18,219 nt of DNA from Oxalobacteraceae bacterium. Its GTDB lineage: Bacteria; Pseudomonadota; Gammaproteobacteria; Burkholderiales; Burkholderiaceae_D. The translations under genes and the position numbers were made by a program. Each line of letters starts with the position of its first letter. Position 1 is the stretch's first letter. Below are positions 1 through 7,806 of this stretch, piece by piece. The stretch spans positions 1 to 18,219 of the forward strand of contig CANGFL010000003.1 in the NCBI GenBank assembly GCA_947453015.1, written 5' to 3'. The notes under the pieces are model-generated. The model ran no database searches. It was not told the origin of the DNA and saw only the letters and a program-made list of their open reading frames with translations.

Positions 1-183
1 ACGGATCCTGATCTACTGCCACAGCGCATTGTGTATGTATCGTGCAATCCGGCGACGCTGGCACGTGATGCGGCTGAACTCGTGCATAGTGGTGCTTATC
101 GTTTGTCTCAGGCTGGTGTGGTTAATATGTTTCCCCATACGGCGCACGTTGAATCGATGGCGGTATTTGATAGGCTTCGCTAA
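1..183 (+). CDS. rlmD: RlmD (RumA), 23S rRNA m5U1939 methyltransferase, C-terminal end (5' partial)
   Basis: The frame is open from base 1 and ends in TAA. Only the last 60 codons are present. They contain the end of the SAM-dependent RNA m5U methyltransferase fold: [12 protein letters not shown], whose Cys (codon 15, bases 43-45) corresponds to the catalytic nucleophile of the RumA/TrmA family, followed by FPHTAHVES, whose Glu matches the proposed general base. About 45 residues follow the nucleophile, as in E. coli RlmD. The family uses S-adenosylmethionine to methylate U1939 of 23S rRNA in the cytoplasm. The motif alone does not fully separate RlmD from RlmC or TrmA, but the [10 protein letters not shown] wording is typical of RlmD. 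The 5' part lies outside the window. Confidence 0.88.
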   Translation, partial: TDPDLLPQRIVYVSCNPATLARDAAELVHSGAYRLSQAGVVNMFPHTAHVESMAVFDRLR

Positions 184-212
184 TTCTGTAGCAGAGTCTA
201 AAGCGGGCAGCC

Positions 213-240
213 AAAAAAAAACGCCGACCACAGGTCGGCG
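213..240 (-). terminator. Intrinsic terminator of the YccA-like gene
   Basis: A perfect 8-bp stem (222-229 with 233-240, CGCCGACC/GGTCGGCG) closes a 3-base loop. On the minus strand it is followed directly by a run of nine T (complement of A213-221). It lies about 50 bases past the minus-strand stop at 290. On the plus strand the hairpin is followed only by CTTTC, so it may stop rlmD transcripts less efficiently, as a shared terminator between convergent genes. Confidence 0.9.
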
Positions 241-289
241 CTTTCACATTCAATACAGACATATTAGTGAGTCTGTATCCAAGTGCTAG

Positions 290-982
290 TTAATCGCGTT
301 CGCCACCCAAAATACCCAACAGCGAAAGTAGATTCACAAAGATATTGTAGATGTCGAGGTAGATAGACAGAGTCGCTGTGATGTAGTTAGTTTCGCCACC
401 ATTGATAATGCGTTGCACATCAACCAAGATGTAGGCAGAAAAGATAGCCACAGCAATCGCGGAGATAACCACTTGAATCAATGGCATTTGCAAGAAGATG
501 TTCGCGATACCTGCGAGCAGAATAACGATCACACCAGCAAACAACCAGCTTCCCATACCCGAAAAATCACGCTTGCTAGTGGTAGCGATACTTGCCATCA
601 CTGCAAAGATAACGGCAGTGCCGCCAAAAGCGGTCATGATTAGTGAGCTGCCGTTCGAAAAATGCAGAATCTGTTCTAGCATTCTCGACAGCATCAAGCC
701 CATGAAAAAGGTAAAGCCGAGGAGTACGGCGATGCCAGTGGCTGAATCCTTAGTTTTTTCAATCGCGTAGAAAAAGCCAAATGCGATCGCCAGAAATGCG
801 ATAAAGCTGATCATCGGGCTACCCGCGAACAGCGAAAAATGTATTTGTAAGCCTAGCCAAGCACCAATGACGGTAGGGATCATCGAGAGTGCTAGCAGCC
901 AGTAGGTGTTTCGAAGTACGCGGTGGCGAACGGCGAGCATATCGCTTGATGCGCCGAACATACCTTGAAGTTGCTGGTCCAT
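290..982 (-). CDS. yccA: Bax inhibitor-1/YccA family inner-membrane protein
   Basis: A 230-residue, strongly hydrophobic protein with about seven membrane segments after a short cytoplasmic N-terminus (MDQQLQGMFGASSDMLAVRHRVLRNTYWLLALSM starts with a polar stretch of roughly 25 residues). Length and the ending DIYNIFVNLLSLLGILGG fit the BI-1/YccA family (E. coli YccA is about 219 residues). In E. coli, YccA binds the FtsH protease and HflKC and is itself degraded by FtsH, protecting SecY when translocons jam. Whether this orthologue does so is inferred. The start is supported by AAGGAG (complement of 988-993) six to seven bases before ATG. It is transcribed alone, divergently from ndk and convergently with rlmD, and has its own terminator. 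YbhL-type BI-1 paralogues cannot be excluded. Confidence 0.85.
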   Translation of the reverse strand: MDQQLQGMFGASSDMLAVRHRVLRNTYWLLALSMIPTVIGAWLGLQIHFSLFAGSPMISFIAFLAIAFGFFYAIEKTKDSATGIAVLLGFTFFMGLMLSRMLEQILHFSNGSSLIMTAFGGTAVIFAVMASIATTSKRDFSGMGSWLFAGVIVILLAGIANIFLQMPLIQVVISAIAVAIFSAYILVDVQRIINGGETNYITATLSIYLDIYNIFVNLLSLLGILGGERD

Positions 983-1041
983 GAAGACTCCTTAGTGAAG
1001 GTGGTTACTCTTTGCAGATGGAGGTTCCGTCTGCTGCCAAA

Positions 1042-1047
1042 ATTATA
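1042..1047 (-). promoter_or_regulatory. Possible -10 element for the YccA-like gene
   Basis: The minus strand reads TATAAT exactly (complement of ATTATA), set in an AT-rich block 60 bases before the ATG at 982. No good -35 hexamer lies at 16-18 bases; the closest, TGGACC, sits only 14 bases upstream. The -10 match is clear but the promoter as a whole is tentative. Confidence 0.4.
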
Positions 1048-1140
1048 ATATATCTGATTTTGGTCCACGGATTCTAGCCTAGATTGCCAATCGTGATTGG
1101 ATCAGTCTATCCGAAGTGCAGCGAATACTACCTTCTTCCA

Positions 1141-1149
1141 TGGTAAAAT
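1141..1149 (+). promoter_or_regulatory. Possible extended -10 promoter for ndk
   Basis: TGGTAAAAT matches the extended -10 pattern TGnTATAAT with one change. It lies about 64 bases before the ndk ATG. No convincing -35 sequence is visible, which extended -10 promoters can tolerate. Transcription would start near 1155, inside the left arm of the inverted repeat at 1152-1188. Confidence 0.35.
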
Positions 1150-1151
1150 TC

Positions 1152-1188
1152 AGGGTTAATCAGGATTCCTGACTTTTTTCTTAACCCT
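1152..1188 (+). repeat. Nested inverted repeats in the ndk leader
   Basis: The outer arms AGGGTTAA (1152-1159) and TTAACCCT (1181-1188) are perfect 8-bp complements. Directly inside the left arm lies the palindrome TCAGGATTCCTGA (1160-1172), followed by CTTTTTTC (1173-1180). Folded as RNA, the two stems stack into one helix with an 8-base U-rich bulge. The inner hairpin alone, followed by T6, looks like a weak terminator. It could equally be a DNA-level operator over the promoter. The function is unknown. Confidence 0.55.
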
Positions 1189-1212
1189 TTATTTTTATTG
1201 GAGTTTTTACAG

Positions 1213-1638
1213 ATGGCAACCGAGCGTACCCTGTCGATCATTAAACCAGACGCCGTGGCAAAAAATGTGATCGGACAGATCTATTCGCGATTTGAGGGCG
1301 CAGGACTAAAAATCGTCGCTTCGCGCATGACCCAACTCTCCCGTGCTGAAGCCGAGGGATTCTATGCCGTTCACCGCGAGCGTCCATTTTTCAAAGATCT
1401 GGTGGATTTCATGATCTCTGGCCCAGTAATGGTGCAAGTACTGGAAGGTCCTAACGCCATTCAGAAAAACCGTGACCTGATGGGCGCAACCGATCCAAAG
1501 AAAGCAGACAAAGGCACTATTCGCGCTGACTTTGCTGATTCGATTGATGCCAACGCAGTACATGGCTCAGATGCTGCTGAAACAGCCAGCGTAGAAATCA
1601 GTTATTTCTTCCCAACCCTGAACGTTTACTCTCGCTAA
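1213..1638 (+). CDS. ndk: Nucleoside diphosphate kinase
   Basis: Transfers the terminal phosphate from NTPs to NDPs through a phosphohistidine, balancing cytoplasmic (d)NTP pools. The 141-residue product is the usual bacterial length. It opens with [14 protein letters not shown] and carries the active-site signature [12 protein letters not shown] with catalytic His117. The ATG at 1213 is chosen because GGAG (1200-1203) lies nine bases upstream. An in-frame TTG at 1198 would add five residues not typical of the family and would overlap that ribosome site. It is the first gene of the plus-strand cluster, with rlmN starting 49 bases downstream. The leader carries the inverted repeats at 1152-1188. 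Identification is secure. Confidence 0.97.
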   Translation: MATERTLSIIKPDAVAKNVIGQIYSRFEGAGLKIVASRMTQLSRAEAEGFYAVHRERPFFKDLVDFMISGPVMVQVLEGPNAIQKNRDLMGATDPKKADKGTIRADFADSIDANAVHGSDAAETASVEISYFFPTLNVYSR

Positions 1639-1642
1639 GAAG

Positions 1643-1661
1643 GGCGGCCTCTACAGCCGCC
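1643..1661 (+). other. Small hairpin between ndk and rlmN
   Basis: GGCGGC (1643-1648) and GCCGCC (1656-1661) form a 6-bp GC stem with a 7-base loop, five bases after the ndk stop codon. No T-run follows, so it is not an intrinsic terminator. It might protect the ndk 3' end or tune the relative amount of rlmN message. The role is unproven. Confidence 0.35.
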
Positions 1662-1687
1662 ATCAAGCGTGGTATGTCGGAAAATTT

Positions 1688-2845
1688 ATGACGGCAATCA
1701 CCAATCTGCTTGATTTAGAACCCTCAGCGCTAACGCAGTGGTGCAACGAGCTGGGTGAAAAGCCCTTTCGTGCGCGCCAGCTGCAGCGCTGGATTCATCA
1801 GTTTGGTGAGAGCGAGTTCGATTTAATGACTGATCTCGCGAAGTCCTTGCGAGAAAAGTTGCACGGACGCGCCTGCGTTTCTGCGCCGCCTATCATGGCG
1901 GATCATCTTTCAACAGACGGCACCCGCAAATGGTTGTTTGATGTGGGTGTGGGTGATGCTGTAGAAACTGTTTTTATCCCCGAAGACGGCCGTGGCACCT
2001 TATGTGTATCAACACAGGCAGGTTGTGCAGTAAATTGTCGCTTTTGCTCGACAGGTAAACAAGGCTTTTCGCGTAACCTCGCGGTTGGTGAAATCATTGG
2101 CCAATTGTGGACCGCAGAATTTATGTTGAGACGTAGTCAATCAATACCTGCAGGCCCCAAAGGGGAACGACAAATTACGAATGTCGTGATGATGGGTATG
2201 GGCGAGCCATTGTTAAACTATGGTCCTACCGTTTCAGCACTCAGGCTAATGCTAGATGATCATTCCTATGGGTTATCGCGTCGACGAGTCACTTTATCGA
2301 CCAGCGGTGTAGTACCCATGATGGATAAGCTGTCTCAAGATTGTCCGGTAGCACTAGCGGTATCGCTACATGCACCGAACGATGCGCTGCGTGATGATCT
2401 GGTGCCTCTGAATAAAAAATATCCGTTGGCCGAATTGATGCGCGCTTGTCAGCGCTACCTTGAATTTGCGCCGAGAGATTTCATCACATTTGAATATTGC
2501 ATGTTAGATGGCGTAAACGACAGCGTTTCGCATGCAAGAGAATTGATTGCTCTTGTGCGGGATGTTCCGTGTAAATTTAATTTAATTCCATTTAATCCGT
2601 TTCCTGAGTCGGGTCTTAAGCGTTCCGCTAACCCACGCATAAAAGCGTTTGCTCAGGTACTGATGAATGCAGGAATTGTCACTACCATCCGAAAGACGCG
2701 GGGTGATGATATTGATGCAGCGTGTGGACAGTTGGCTGGTGAAATTCAAGATCGCACTCGCGTACAAGAGCGCACACAGAAGCTGGCGGAGTATCAAAAA
2801 AAATATGGTAAAGATTTTGGTCGAATCGTGGAGATTGGTGGGTGA
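1688..2845 (+). CDS. rlmN: RlmN, dual-specificity 23S rRNA/tRNA adenine C2 methyltransferase (radical SAM)
   Basis: Makes m2A2503 in 23S rRNA and m2A37 in a subset of tRNAs by radical SAM chemistry. The protein is 385 residues (E. coli 384). The 4Fe-4S ligands are C113, C117 and C120 in CAVNCRFC. C106 in GTLCVSTQ corresponds to E. coli C118, and C346 in DIDAACGQL to the methyl-carrying C355, so both catalytic cysteines are present. GMGEPLLNY marks the SAM-binding part of the barrel. The N-terminal region of about 90 residues is the usual RNA-binding accessory domain. The ATG is preceded by a modest GGAA at 1679-1682. Its TGA overlaps the pilW ATG by one base, implying coupled translation. All residues separating RlmN from Cfr look conventional. 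Confidence 0.97.
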   Translation: MTAITNLLDLEPSALTQWCNELGEKPFRARQLQRWIHQFGESEFDLMTDLAKSLREKLHGRACVSAPPIMADHLSTDGTRKWLFDVGVGDAVETVFIPEDGRGTLCVSTQAGCAVNCRFCSTGKQGFSRNLAVGEIIGQLWTAEFMLRRSQSIPAGPKGERQITNVVMMGMGEPLLNYGPTVSALRLMLDDHSYGLSRRRVTLSTSGVVPMMDKLSQDCPVALAVSLHAPNDALRDDLVPLNKKYPLAELMRACQRYLEFAPRDFITFEYCMLDGVNDSVSHARELIALVRDVPCKFNLIPFNPFPESGLKRSANPRIKAFAQVLMNAGIVTTIRKTRGDDIDAACGQLAGEIQDRTRVQERTQKLAEYQKKYGKDFGRIVEIGG

Positions 2846-3612
2846 TGCGTAGAAGCTTACTGATCGTTTGTTGCCTGGCTATGGGTGCGTGTGCACCCGT
2901 GATGACCAACACATCCCTGTCGTCCGGCAACCGTGTCGAGTTAGAGCGTCGTGCGGAAATACGCATGCAGCTCGCCACGGCCTATTACAGTGAGGGTCAA
3001 TACGCGACTGCTCTTTCTGAGTTAGACCAGGCTCTGCAAATTGGTGAGCGCAAGGCGGATGTTCTTGGTTTGCGTGGATTAGTACTTATGCAGCTTGGCG
3101 ATGCGGAGGCTGCTTCCAAGAATCTGCAACAAGCGTTGCAGATCGAGCCAGATAATCCCAATCTTTTGAATAACATGGGATGGTTTTTGTGCGAGACCGG
3201 ACAAACAGAACGATCCTTGCCCTTGTTCGAACGTGCAATCGCTAGCAAAGCCAATCAGTCACCAGCCAAAGCCATGATGAATGCGGGCCGTTGCAGCATG
3301 AAACTAGGGCGCCGTACGCAAGCTGAAGATTACTTCCGACGCGCACTTCAGGCTGACCCAGAGCAGATAGGTGCGCATTCCAGTTTAGGAAAATTAGCCT
3401 TCGAAGCGCATGACCTTAAACGCGCAAAACGTCACCTGCTGCTGGTAATTGCCAGCGGACGAGCAATGCCCGAAGATTTTTCTATCGCTATGGCAATTGA
3501 GCGCCAGCTAGGCGATAAGCTCGGCGAAGAAAGTATTGCAAGACAATGGCGTAAGCGTTTCCCCGATGCGTTGGTGTCGGGTAAATCATCCCTTGGTCTC
3601 ACCGATGAGTAA
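2845..3612 (+). CDS. pilW: PilW/PilF type IV pilus biogenesis TPR lipoprotein
   Basis: The 255-residue protein begins with a lipoprotein signal peptide: MRRSLLIV, a hydrophobic run, then LAMGAC with lipidated Cys16 followed by Ala, which favours outer-membrane sorting. Residues about 35-215 are tetratricopeptide repeats (for example YYSEGQYATALSELDQAL and NPNLLNNMGWFLCETG). Length and repeats match PilF/PilW (about 250 residues), the pilotin that helps the secretin PilQ assemble in the outer membrane. The ATG at 2845 overlaps the rlmN stop; a GTG one codon upstream is possible. Its 3' end overlaps rodZ by 8 bases. Position between rlmN and rodZ is the classical location. No other pilus genes lie in the window, which is normal for pilW. 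Confidence 0.93.
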   Translation: MRRSLLIVCCLAMGACAPVMTNTSLSSGNRVELERRAEIRMQLATAYYSEGQYATALSELDQALQIGERKADVLGLRGLVLMQLGDAEAASKNLQQALQIEPDNPNLLNNMGWFLCETGQTERSLPLFERAIASKANQSPAKAMMNAGRCSMKLGRRTQAEDYFRRALQADPEQIGAHSSLGKLAFEAHDLKRAKRHLLLVIASGRAMPEDFSIAMAIERQLGDKLGEESIARQWRKRFPDALVSGKSSLGLTDE

Positions 3613-4519
3613 TAAAGAATTAGAAAATTTGCCTGCCATCGAGGAGCTGAATAGCTCGGTCGAGGACTCATTGTCGGTTGACTCTGCGGTAGCAGTGGTT
3701 TACGAAAAATCGTTGTTGGCAACACTTCCAGGTCCCGTGCTGGCGGCTAAAAGAGAAGAGTTACGTTGGTCTTTAGAAGAAGCAGCAGAGCGACTAAAAC
3801 TCACGCCGCGACAAGTCGTCGCACTTGAAGCGAATGATTTTGATGCATTGCCTGGAATGTCGAGTGTTCGAGGTTTTGTTCGTTCGTATGCCAAGCTGAT
3901 GGGGTTGAACCCTGAGCCTCTGTTAGAAATGATGGTTAACGAACCCAATCCAGCGCATGGCCACATGTTGTTAAGGCGGCCTTTGCCTATGAATGGTTTT
4001 CCGGGGCGACGTGCTTCGTCTTCACCCAGAAGAGCCGCGTGGATAAAAAAAATCACGCTTTTAGTCGTTGTTGCAATTGGCGTGGCTGTTTTAGCTTACC
4101 AAGGTTATCGCTTGCCATGGTTATCAACTGCTATGTTCGACGACCTGATACCTGAACTCTCGTGGCCGTCCATGTTTAGTTCGGTTGCGTTAGAAGAAAA
4201 TCACTTAGAAAATCATTTAGAGAAAATAACGCTGGCAGTATCTGAAACCATTTCCGGACCGCCTGTTCCTGTGGCCGATCCTTTGAAATCTCTTGAAGTG
4301 ATTGTGACTCAAGATGCATGGGTTGAAATAACGACGATGAGTGGAATAAAAATTGTTTCGCGTCTGATGAAAGCAGGTAGTAAAGAACTGTTTGAAATTA
4401 CCGAGCCTGTTGTTCTGATTGTAGGTAATGTATCGGGCGTTCAGGCGAAGCTGCGCGGCCAAGCACTTAATCTAAAGGCGGTTGCGCACGACAATGTATC
4501 CAAGCTTAATCTCAAGTGA
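3605..4519 (+). CDS. rodZ: RodZ-like cell-shape protein (HTH, one membrane segment, DUF4115)
   Basis: A 304-residue bitopic membrane protein linking MreB filaments to the elongation machinery. Residues about 45-110 are a Cro-type helix-turn-helix ([18 protein letters not shown], then [21 protein letters not shown]). A basic stretch precedes one membrane helix at about 150-167 ([15 protein letters not shown]). Residues about 224-304 form the periplasmic RodZ C-terminal domain ([10 protein letters not shown], then [12 protein letters not shown]). It is slightly shorter than E. coli RodZ (337). The ATG at 3605 overlaps pilW by 8 bases (ATGAGTAA). An earlier ATG at 3536 lies deep in pilW and would add non-family sequence. 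The periplasmic linker contains a tandem 12-base duplication (4196-4219). Ribosome site weak, so translation is probably coupled to pilW. Confidence 0.9.
   Translation: MSNKELENLPAIEELNSSVEDSLSVDSAVAVVYEKSLLATLPGPVLAAKREELRWSLEEAAERLKLTPRQVVALEANDFDALPGMSSVRGFVRSYAKLMGLNPEPLLEMMVNEPNPAHGHMLLRRPLPMNGFPGRRASSSPRRAAWIKKITLLVVVAIGVAVLAYQGYRLPWLSTAMFDDLIPELSWPSMFSSVALEENHLENHLEKITLAVSETISGPPVPVADPLKSLEVIVTQDAWVEITTMSGIKIVSRLMKAGSKELFEITEPVVLIVGNVSGVQAKLRGQALNLKAVAHDNVSKLNLK
4196..4219 (+). repeat. Tandem 12-base duplication inside rodZ
   Basis: GAAAATCACTTA (4196-4207) is followed directly by GAAAATCATTTA (4208-4219), differing at one base. In frame it encodes ENHL twice. It lies in the poorly conserved linker between the membrane helix and the C-terminal domain, so it is probably a harmless slippage duplication. 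Confidence 0.8.
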
Positions 4520-4526
4520 GGTCACG

Positions 4527-5786
4527 ATGAATTCTCGCCACTCAGATTTACCTATTCCTACAGGCCCTAGCGGACGACATGTCACTCGTAGCGTTCGTAT
4601 TAGCCATGGCTCACGTGAGGTGATGGTTGGTGGTGATGCGCCCATCATGGTTCAATCCATGACCAATACTGATACGGCTGATGCAATTGCGACTGCAATA
4701 CAAGTTAAAGAACTTGCGCGCGCCGGATCCGAAGTGGTTCGCATCACCGTCAACTCGCCCGAAGCAGCGGCGGCCGTTCCTGCTATTCGAGAGCAGCTCG
4801 ACCGTATGGATATTGATGTCCCGTTAGTAGGTGATTTTCATTACAACGGTCATCAACTACTCACACAATATCCAGCGTGTGCTGATGCCTTATCTAAATA
4901 TCGTATCAATCCCGGTAACGTGGGTCAGGGAGCTAAACGCGACACTCAGTTTGCACAGATGATTGAAGTCGCATGTAAACATCAAAAGCCTGTACGTATT
5001 GGTGTTAACTGGGGCAGTCTTGATCAATCCTTGCTCGCACGTGTGATGGATGAAAATGCCAAACGCGCCGACCCGTGGACTTCGCAGGCTGTGATGTACG
5101 AGGCCTTGGTTGTTTCAGCGTTAGAAAACGCGCGCAGAGCAGAAGAGCTGGGTTTGGCTGGCGATAAAATTATCCTCTCTTGCAAAGTCTCTGGCGTGCA
5201 GGATTTGATTGCTGTTTACCGCGAGCTTGCGCGTCGCTGCGATTACCCTTTGCATTTGGGTTTAACCGAAGCAGGCATGGGTAGTAAAGGCATTGTTGCT
5301 TCAACCGCCGCATTATCGGTGTTGCTGCAAGAAGGCATTGGCGACACCATACGTATTTCTTTAACGCCTGAGCCCGGTGGCGATCGCACGCGTGAAGTGA
5401 TCGTCGGACAGGAAATTCTTCAAACCATGGGTTTACGCAAATTCACACCGATGGTGATTGCGTGCCCGGGTTGCGGTCGAACGACATCAACCGTGTTTCA
5501 AGAATTAGCTGATCGCATTCAAACTTACCTGCGTGAGCAAATGCCGGTGTGGAAAGGTACGTATCCCGGTGTGGAAGCGATGAATGTGGCCGTGATGGGC
5601 TGTATCGTTAACGGCCCTGGCGAATCTAAGCATGCCAACATCGGCATTAGTTTGCCCGGAACAGGCGAATCACCGGCAGCCCCTGTATTTGTGGATGGTG
5701 AAAAAACAGTCACCTTGCGTGGCGATCATATTGCTGAAGAATTTCAGGCGATAGTGCTGGACTATGTGAAAAATCGATATGGCTGA
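4527..5786 (+). CDS. ispG: IspG (GcpE), 4-hydroxy-3-methylbut-2-enyl diphosphate synthase, long form
   Basis: Converts MEcPP to HMBPP, the penultimate step of the MEP isoprenoid pathway. Residues about 25-300 form the TIM barrel ([41 protein letters not shown]). The C-terminal reductase-like domain holds the 4Fe-4S ligands C313, C316 (ACPGCGRT) and C359, with E366 (GCIVNGPGE) as fourth ligand. At 419 residues it is about 47 longer than E. coli IspG (372). The [10 protein letters not shown] wording is the form I associate with beta- and alphaproteobacteria and xanthomonads. The ATG at 4527 follows GAGGT at 4518-4522; an ATG at 4482 lies within rodZ. Its 3' end overlaps hisS by 8 bases (ATGGCTGA). 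Confidence 0.96.
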   Translation: MNSRHSDLPIPTGPSGRHVTRSVRISHGSREVMVGGDAPIMVQSMTNTDTADAIATAIQVKELARAGSEVVRITVNSPEAAAAVPAIREQLDRMDIDVPLVGDFHYNGHQLLTQYPACADALSKYRINPGNVGQGAKRDTQFAQMIEVACKHQKPVRIGVNWGSLDQSLLARVMDENAKRADPWTSQAVMYEALVVSALENARRAEELGLAGDKIILSCKVSGVQDLIAVYRELARRCDYPLHLGLTEAGMGSKGIVASTAALSVLLQEGIGDTIRISLTPEPGGDRTREVIVGQEILQTMGLRKFTPMVIACPGCGRTTSTVFQELADRIQTYLREQMPVWKGTYPGVEAMNVAVMGCIVNGPGESKHANIGISLPGTGESPAAPVFVDGEKTVTLRGDHIAEEFQAIVLDYVKNRYG

Positions 5787-7140
5787 GACTAAAAAAAGTG
5801 AAAAAATCCTCGGAGTGAAGGGGATGAATGACGTTCTACCGGCTGATGCAGCGTTGTGGGAGTTGTTTGAAAATACCGTTCAATCGGTATTGAAAAGCTA
5901 CGGCTATCAACAGATACGCACACCAATTGTTGAACCCACGTCATTGTTTGCGCGTGGATTAGGTACGGTGACCGATATCGTTGAAAAAGAGATGTACTCA
6001 TTTACCGATAGTATGAATGGTGATGAACTCACTCTGCGTCCAGAATGCACCGCAGGCGTGGTGCGGTCGGTACTTGAACACAACCTAACCTACGACGGAC
6101 CAAAGCGTCTTTGGTACAGCGGTCCAATGTTCAGACACGAGCGCCCACAGCGCGGTCGGTATCGTCAATTTCATCAAGTGGGTGCAGAAGCGGTTGGTTT
6201 TAACGGTCCCGATATCGATGCTGAGCTCATCATGCTGTGTCAGCGACTCTGGGATGATTTGGGTTTGACCGACATTCGCTTAGAGATTAACTCTATCGGT
6301 GATGCACAAGAGCGCCAACGCCATAGAGAGGATTTGATTGCTTATTTTGAGCAGCATAAAGATCAGCTAGATGCCGATGCGCTGCGCCGTCTCAATAGCA
6401 ATCCTTTGCGCATTCTCGATACCAAGAACCCTGCGATGCAAGATCTGGTGAATCAAGCGCCCAAGCTGCTCGATTATCTCGGTGATGAATCACGATCGCA
6501 TTTTGAAGGAGTGCAGCAACTACTTCGAAATAACAGCATTCCTTTCACCATCAACCCGCGTTTGGTGCGTGGTATGGATTATTACAATCGCACGGTCTTT
6601 GAGTGGATTACCGATCAGTTAGGCTCTCAGGGTACGGTCTGTGGCGGCGGACGCTATGACCCCTTGGTTGAAATTTTCGGCGGCAAACACACGCCAGCCG
6701 TAGGTTTTGCGATGGGAGTCGAGCGTTTGCTCGAGCTTATGAAGGCCAGTTCCGAGACCGTCTCCGTCAGTCAATGCGATATTTATCTGGTACACCAGGG
6801 TGAGGCAGCACAAACCCAAGCCTTTACCTTGGGTGAGCGGTTACGGGATGCCGGCTTCGATGTTGTGCTACATTGCGCCTCGGCTGGCAGTCTGGGAAGC
6901 TTCAAATCGCAAATGAAACGTGCCGACAGCAGTGGTGCTCCCTATGCCGTTATTCTTGGCGAGGATGAAATCAAGCTCGGCACGGCAACGATTAAGTATT
7001 TGCGCGAAACCGATCTGCAAAAAAATCAGCAAAGCATAGAGCTGGCCGCCGTAGTTGATCACTTAATTGATCATATGACTGGCCAAGACGATCACAACCA
7101 CGTGCATTTGCATGCGGGACAAATTCATACCCATCATTAA
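5779..7140 (+). CDS. hisS: Histidyl-tRNA synthetase with a histidine-rich C-terminal tail
   Basis: A class II synthetase charging tRNA-His. Motif 1 lies near [16 protein letters not shown] (47-62). Motif 2 is [18 protein letters not shown] (118-135) with the ATP-binding Arg119. The HisRS-specific [13 protein letters not shown] starts at Arg264. Motif 3 is [12 protein letters not shown] (309-320). An anticodon-binding domain occupies about 333-430. At 453 residues it exceeds E. coli HisRS (424). The excess is a tail ending [17 protein letters not shown], with nine His in the last 29 residues. All catalytic signatures are intact, so the enzyme should be active. The start overlaps ispG by 8 bases, and yfgM begins 7 bases after the stop. 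Its degenerate paralogue hisZ lies at 14355. Confidence 0.97.
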   Translation: MAETKKSEKILGVKGMNDVLPADAALWELFENTVQSVLKSYGYQQIRTPIVEPTSLFARGLGTVTDIVEKEMYSFTDSMNGDELTLRPECTAGVVRSVLEHNLTYDGPKRLWYSGPMFRHERPQRGRYRQFHQVGAEAVGFNGPDIDAELIMLCQRLWDDLGLTDIRLEINSIGDAQERQRHREDLIAYFEQHKDQLDADALRRLNSNPLRILDTKNPAMQDLVNQAPKLLDYLGDESRSHFEGVQQLLRNNSIPFTINPRLVRGMDYYNRTVFEWITDQLGSQGTVCGGGRYDPLVEIFGGKHTPAVGFAMGVERLLELMKASSETVSVSQCDIYLVHQGEAAQTQAFTLGERLRDAGFDVVLHCASAGSLGSFKSQMKRADSSGAPYAVILGEDEIKLGTATIKYLRETDLQKNQQSIELAAVVDHLIDHMTGQDDHNHVHLHAGQIHTHH

Positions 7141-7147
7141 AATTATC

Positions 7148-7795
7148 ATGGCATACGATCACGAAGAACAAGAACAGTTAGCAACGCTTAAAGCGTGGTG
7201 GAATCAGTATGGAAATATGGTTACTTGGTTCGTGACCGCCGTACTAGTGGCATTCGCCGCTTGGTCTGGCTGGAAATACTACCAACGCGATCAGTCTTCT
7301 AAGGGTGTGATGCTTTACGAAGAAATCGTCAAAGCAGTCGAGGCTAAAGATCAGACGAAATTAGCCAGGGCGACGGAAGATATCAAGGCACGATTTAGTG
7401 GCACGCCGTATGCGCAGATGGGTTTGCTGTTGGCAGCAAAAGCATCGTTTGAAGCCAATGATGTCAAGTCAGCCAAAGCAGATCTGCAGTGGATCGTAGA
7501 CCACGGGCACACCGACGAATTCAAAGCGATTGCTCGCATTCGTCTGGCCGGTTTGCTGCTCGATGAAAAAGCCTACGACGAAGGTTTGAAATTGTTGTCT
7601 GCAGAATTTCCTGAGCAATTTGCTGCTTTAGTAGCGGACCGTCGTGGTGATCTTTTGTTTGCACAAAACAAGCTTGATGACGCTCGCAAAGAATTTAAAA
7701 CAGCGCTGGAAAAAACAGAAATTAAAAATCCTGCGCGCCAGTTAATACAGCTCAAGTTAGACGCGCTGGGCGGTAACGCTAAGTCTGCGGGCTAG
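7148..7795 (+). CDS. yfgM: YfgM-like tetratricopeptide membrane protein, ancillary SecYEG factor
   Basis: A 215-residue bitopic protein. A charged cytoplasmic N-terminus (YDHEEQEQLATLKAWWNQYG) precedes one membrane helix at about 24-41 (MVTWFVTAVLVAFAAWSG). A periplasmic domain of TPR-like helices follows (YAQMGLLLAAKASFEANDVK, then LRASSS-free repeats such as RRGDLLFAQNKLDDARKEF). The family, DUF2133, matches E. coli YfgM, which joins PpiD at the SecYEG translocon and passes outer-membrane proteins to periplasmic chaperones; E. coli YfgM is also an FtsH substrate. The ATG at 7148 gives the family N-terminus. No Shine-Dalgarno is visible in the seven-base gap after hisS, so translation probably depends on ribosomes finishing hisS. 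Position between hisS and bamB is canonical. Confidence 0.92.
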   Translation: MAYDHEEQEQLATLKAWWNQYGNMVTWFVTAVLVAFAAWSGWKYYQRDQSSKGVMLYEEIVKAVEAKDQTKLARATEDIKARFSGTPYAQMGLLLAAKASFEANDVKSAKADLQWIVDHGHTDEFKAIARIRLAGLLLDEKAYDEGLKLLSAEFPEQFAALVADRRGDLLFAQNKLDDARKEFKTALEKTEIKNPARQLIQLKLDALGGNAKSAG

Positions 7796-7806
7796 GCGAG
7801 GACACT

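Noticed and set aside
1198..1212. Earlier TTG start for ndk adding five residues
   Set aside because: The ribosome site GGAG sits inside this extension at ideal distance from the ATG at 1213, and the family begins at [13 protein letters not shown].
3536..3604. Earlier ATG start for rodZ inside pilW
   Set aside because: It would add 23 residues without RodZ character and a 77-base overlap; the ATG at 3605 gives a standard short overlap.
3700..4056. Open frame of 118 codons on the minus strand
   Set aside because: Entirely antisense to rodZ, no ribosome site or promoter, protein without recognisable features.
4482..4526. Earlier ATG start for ispG inside rodZ
   Set aside because: No ribosome site, and the added residues are encoded by rodZ sequence; ATG 4527 has GAGGT upstream.
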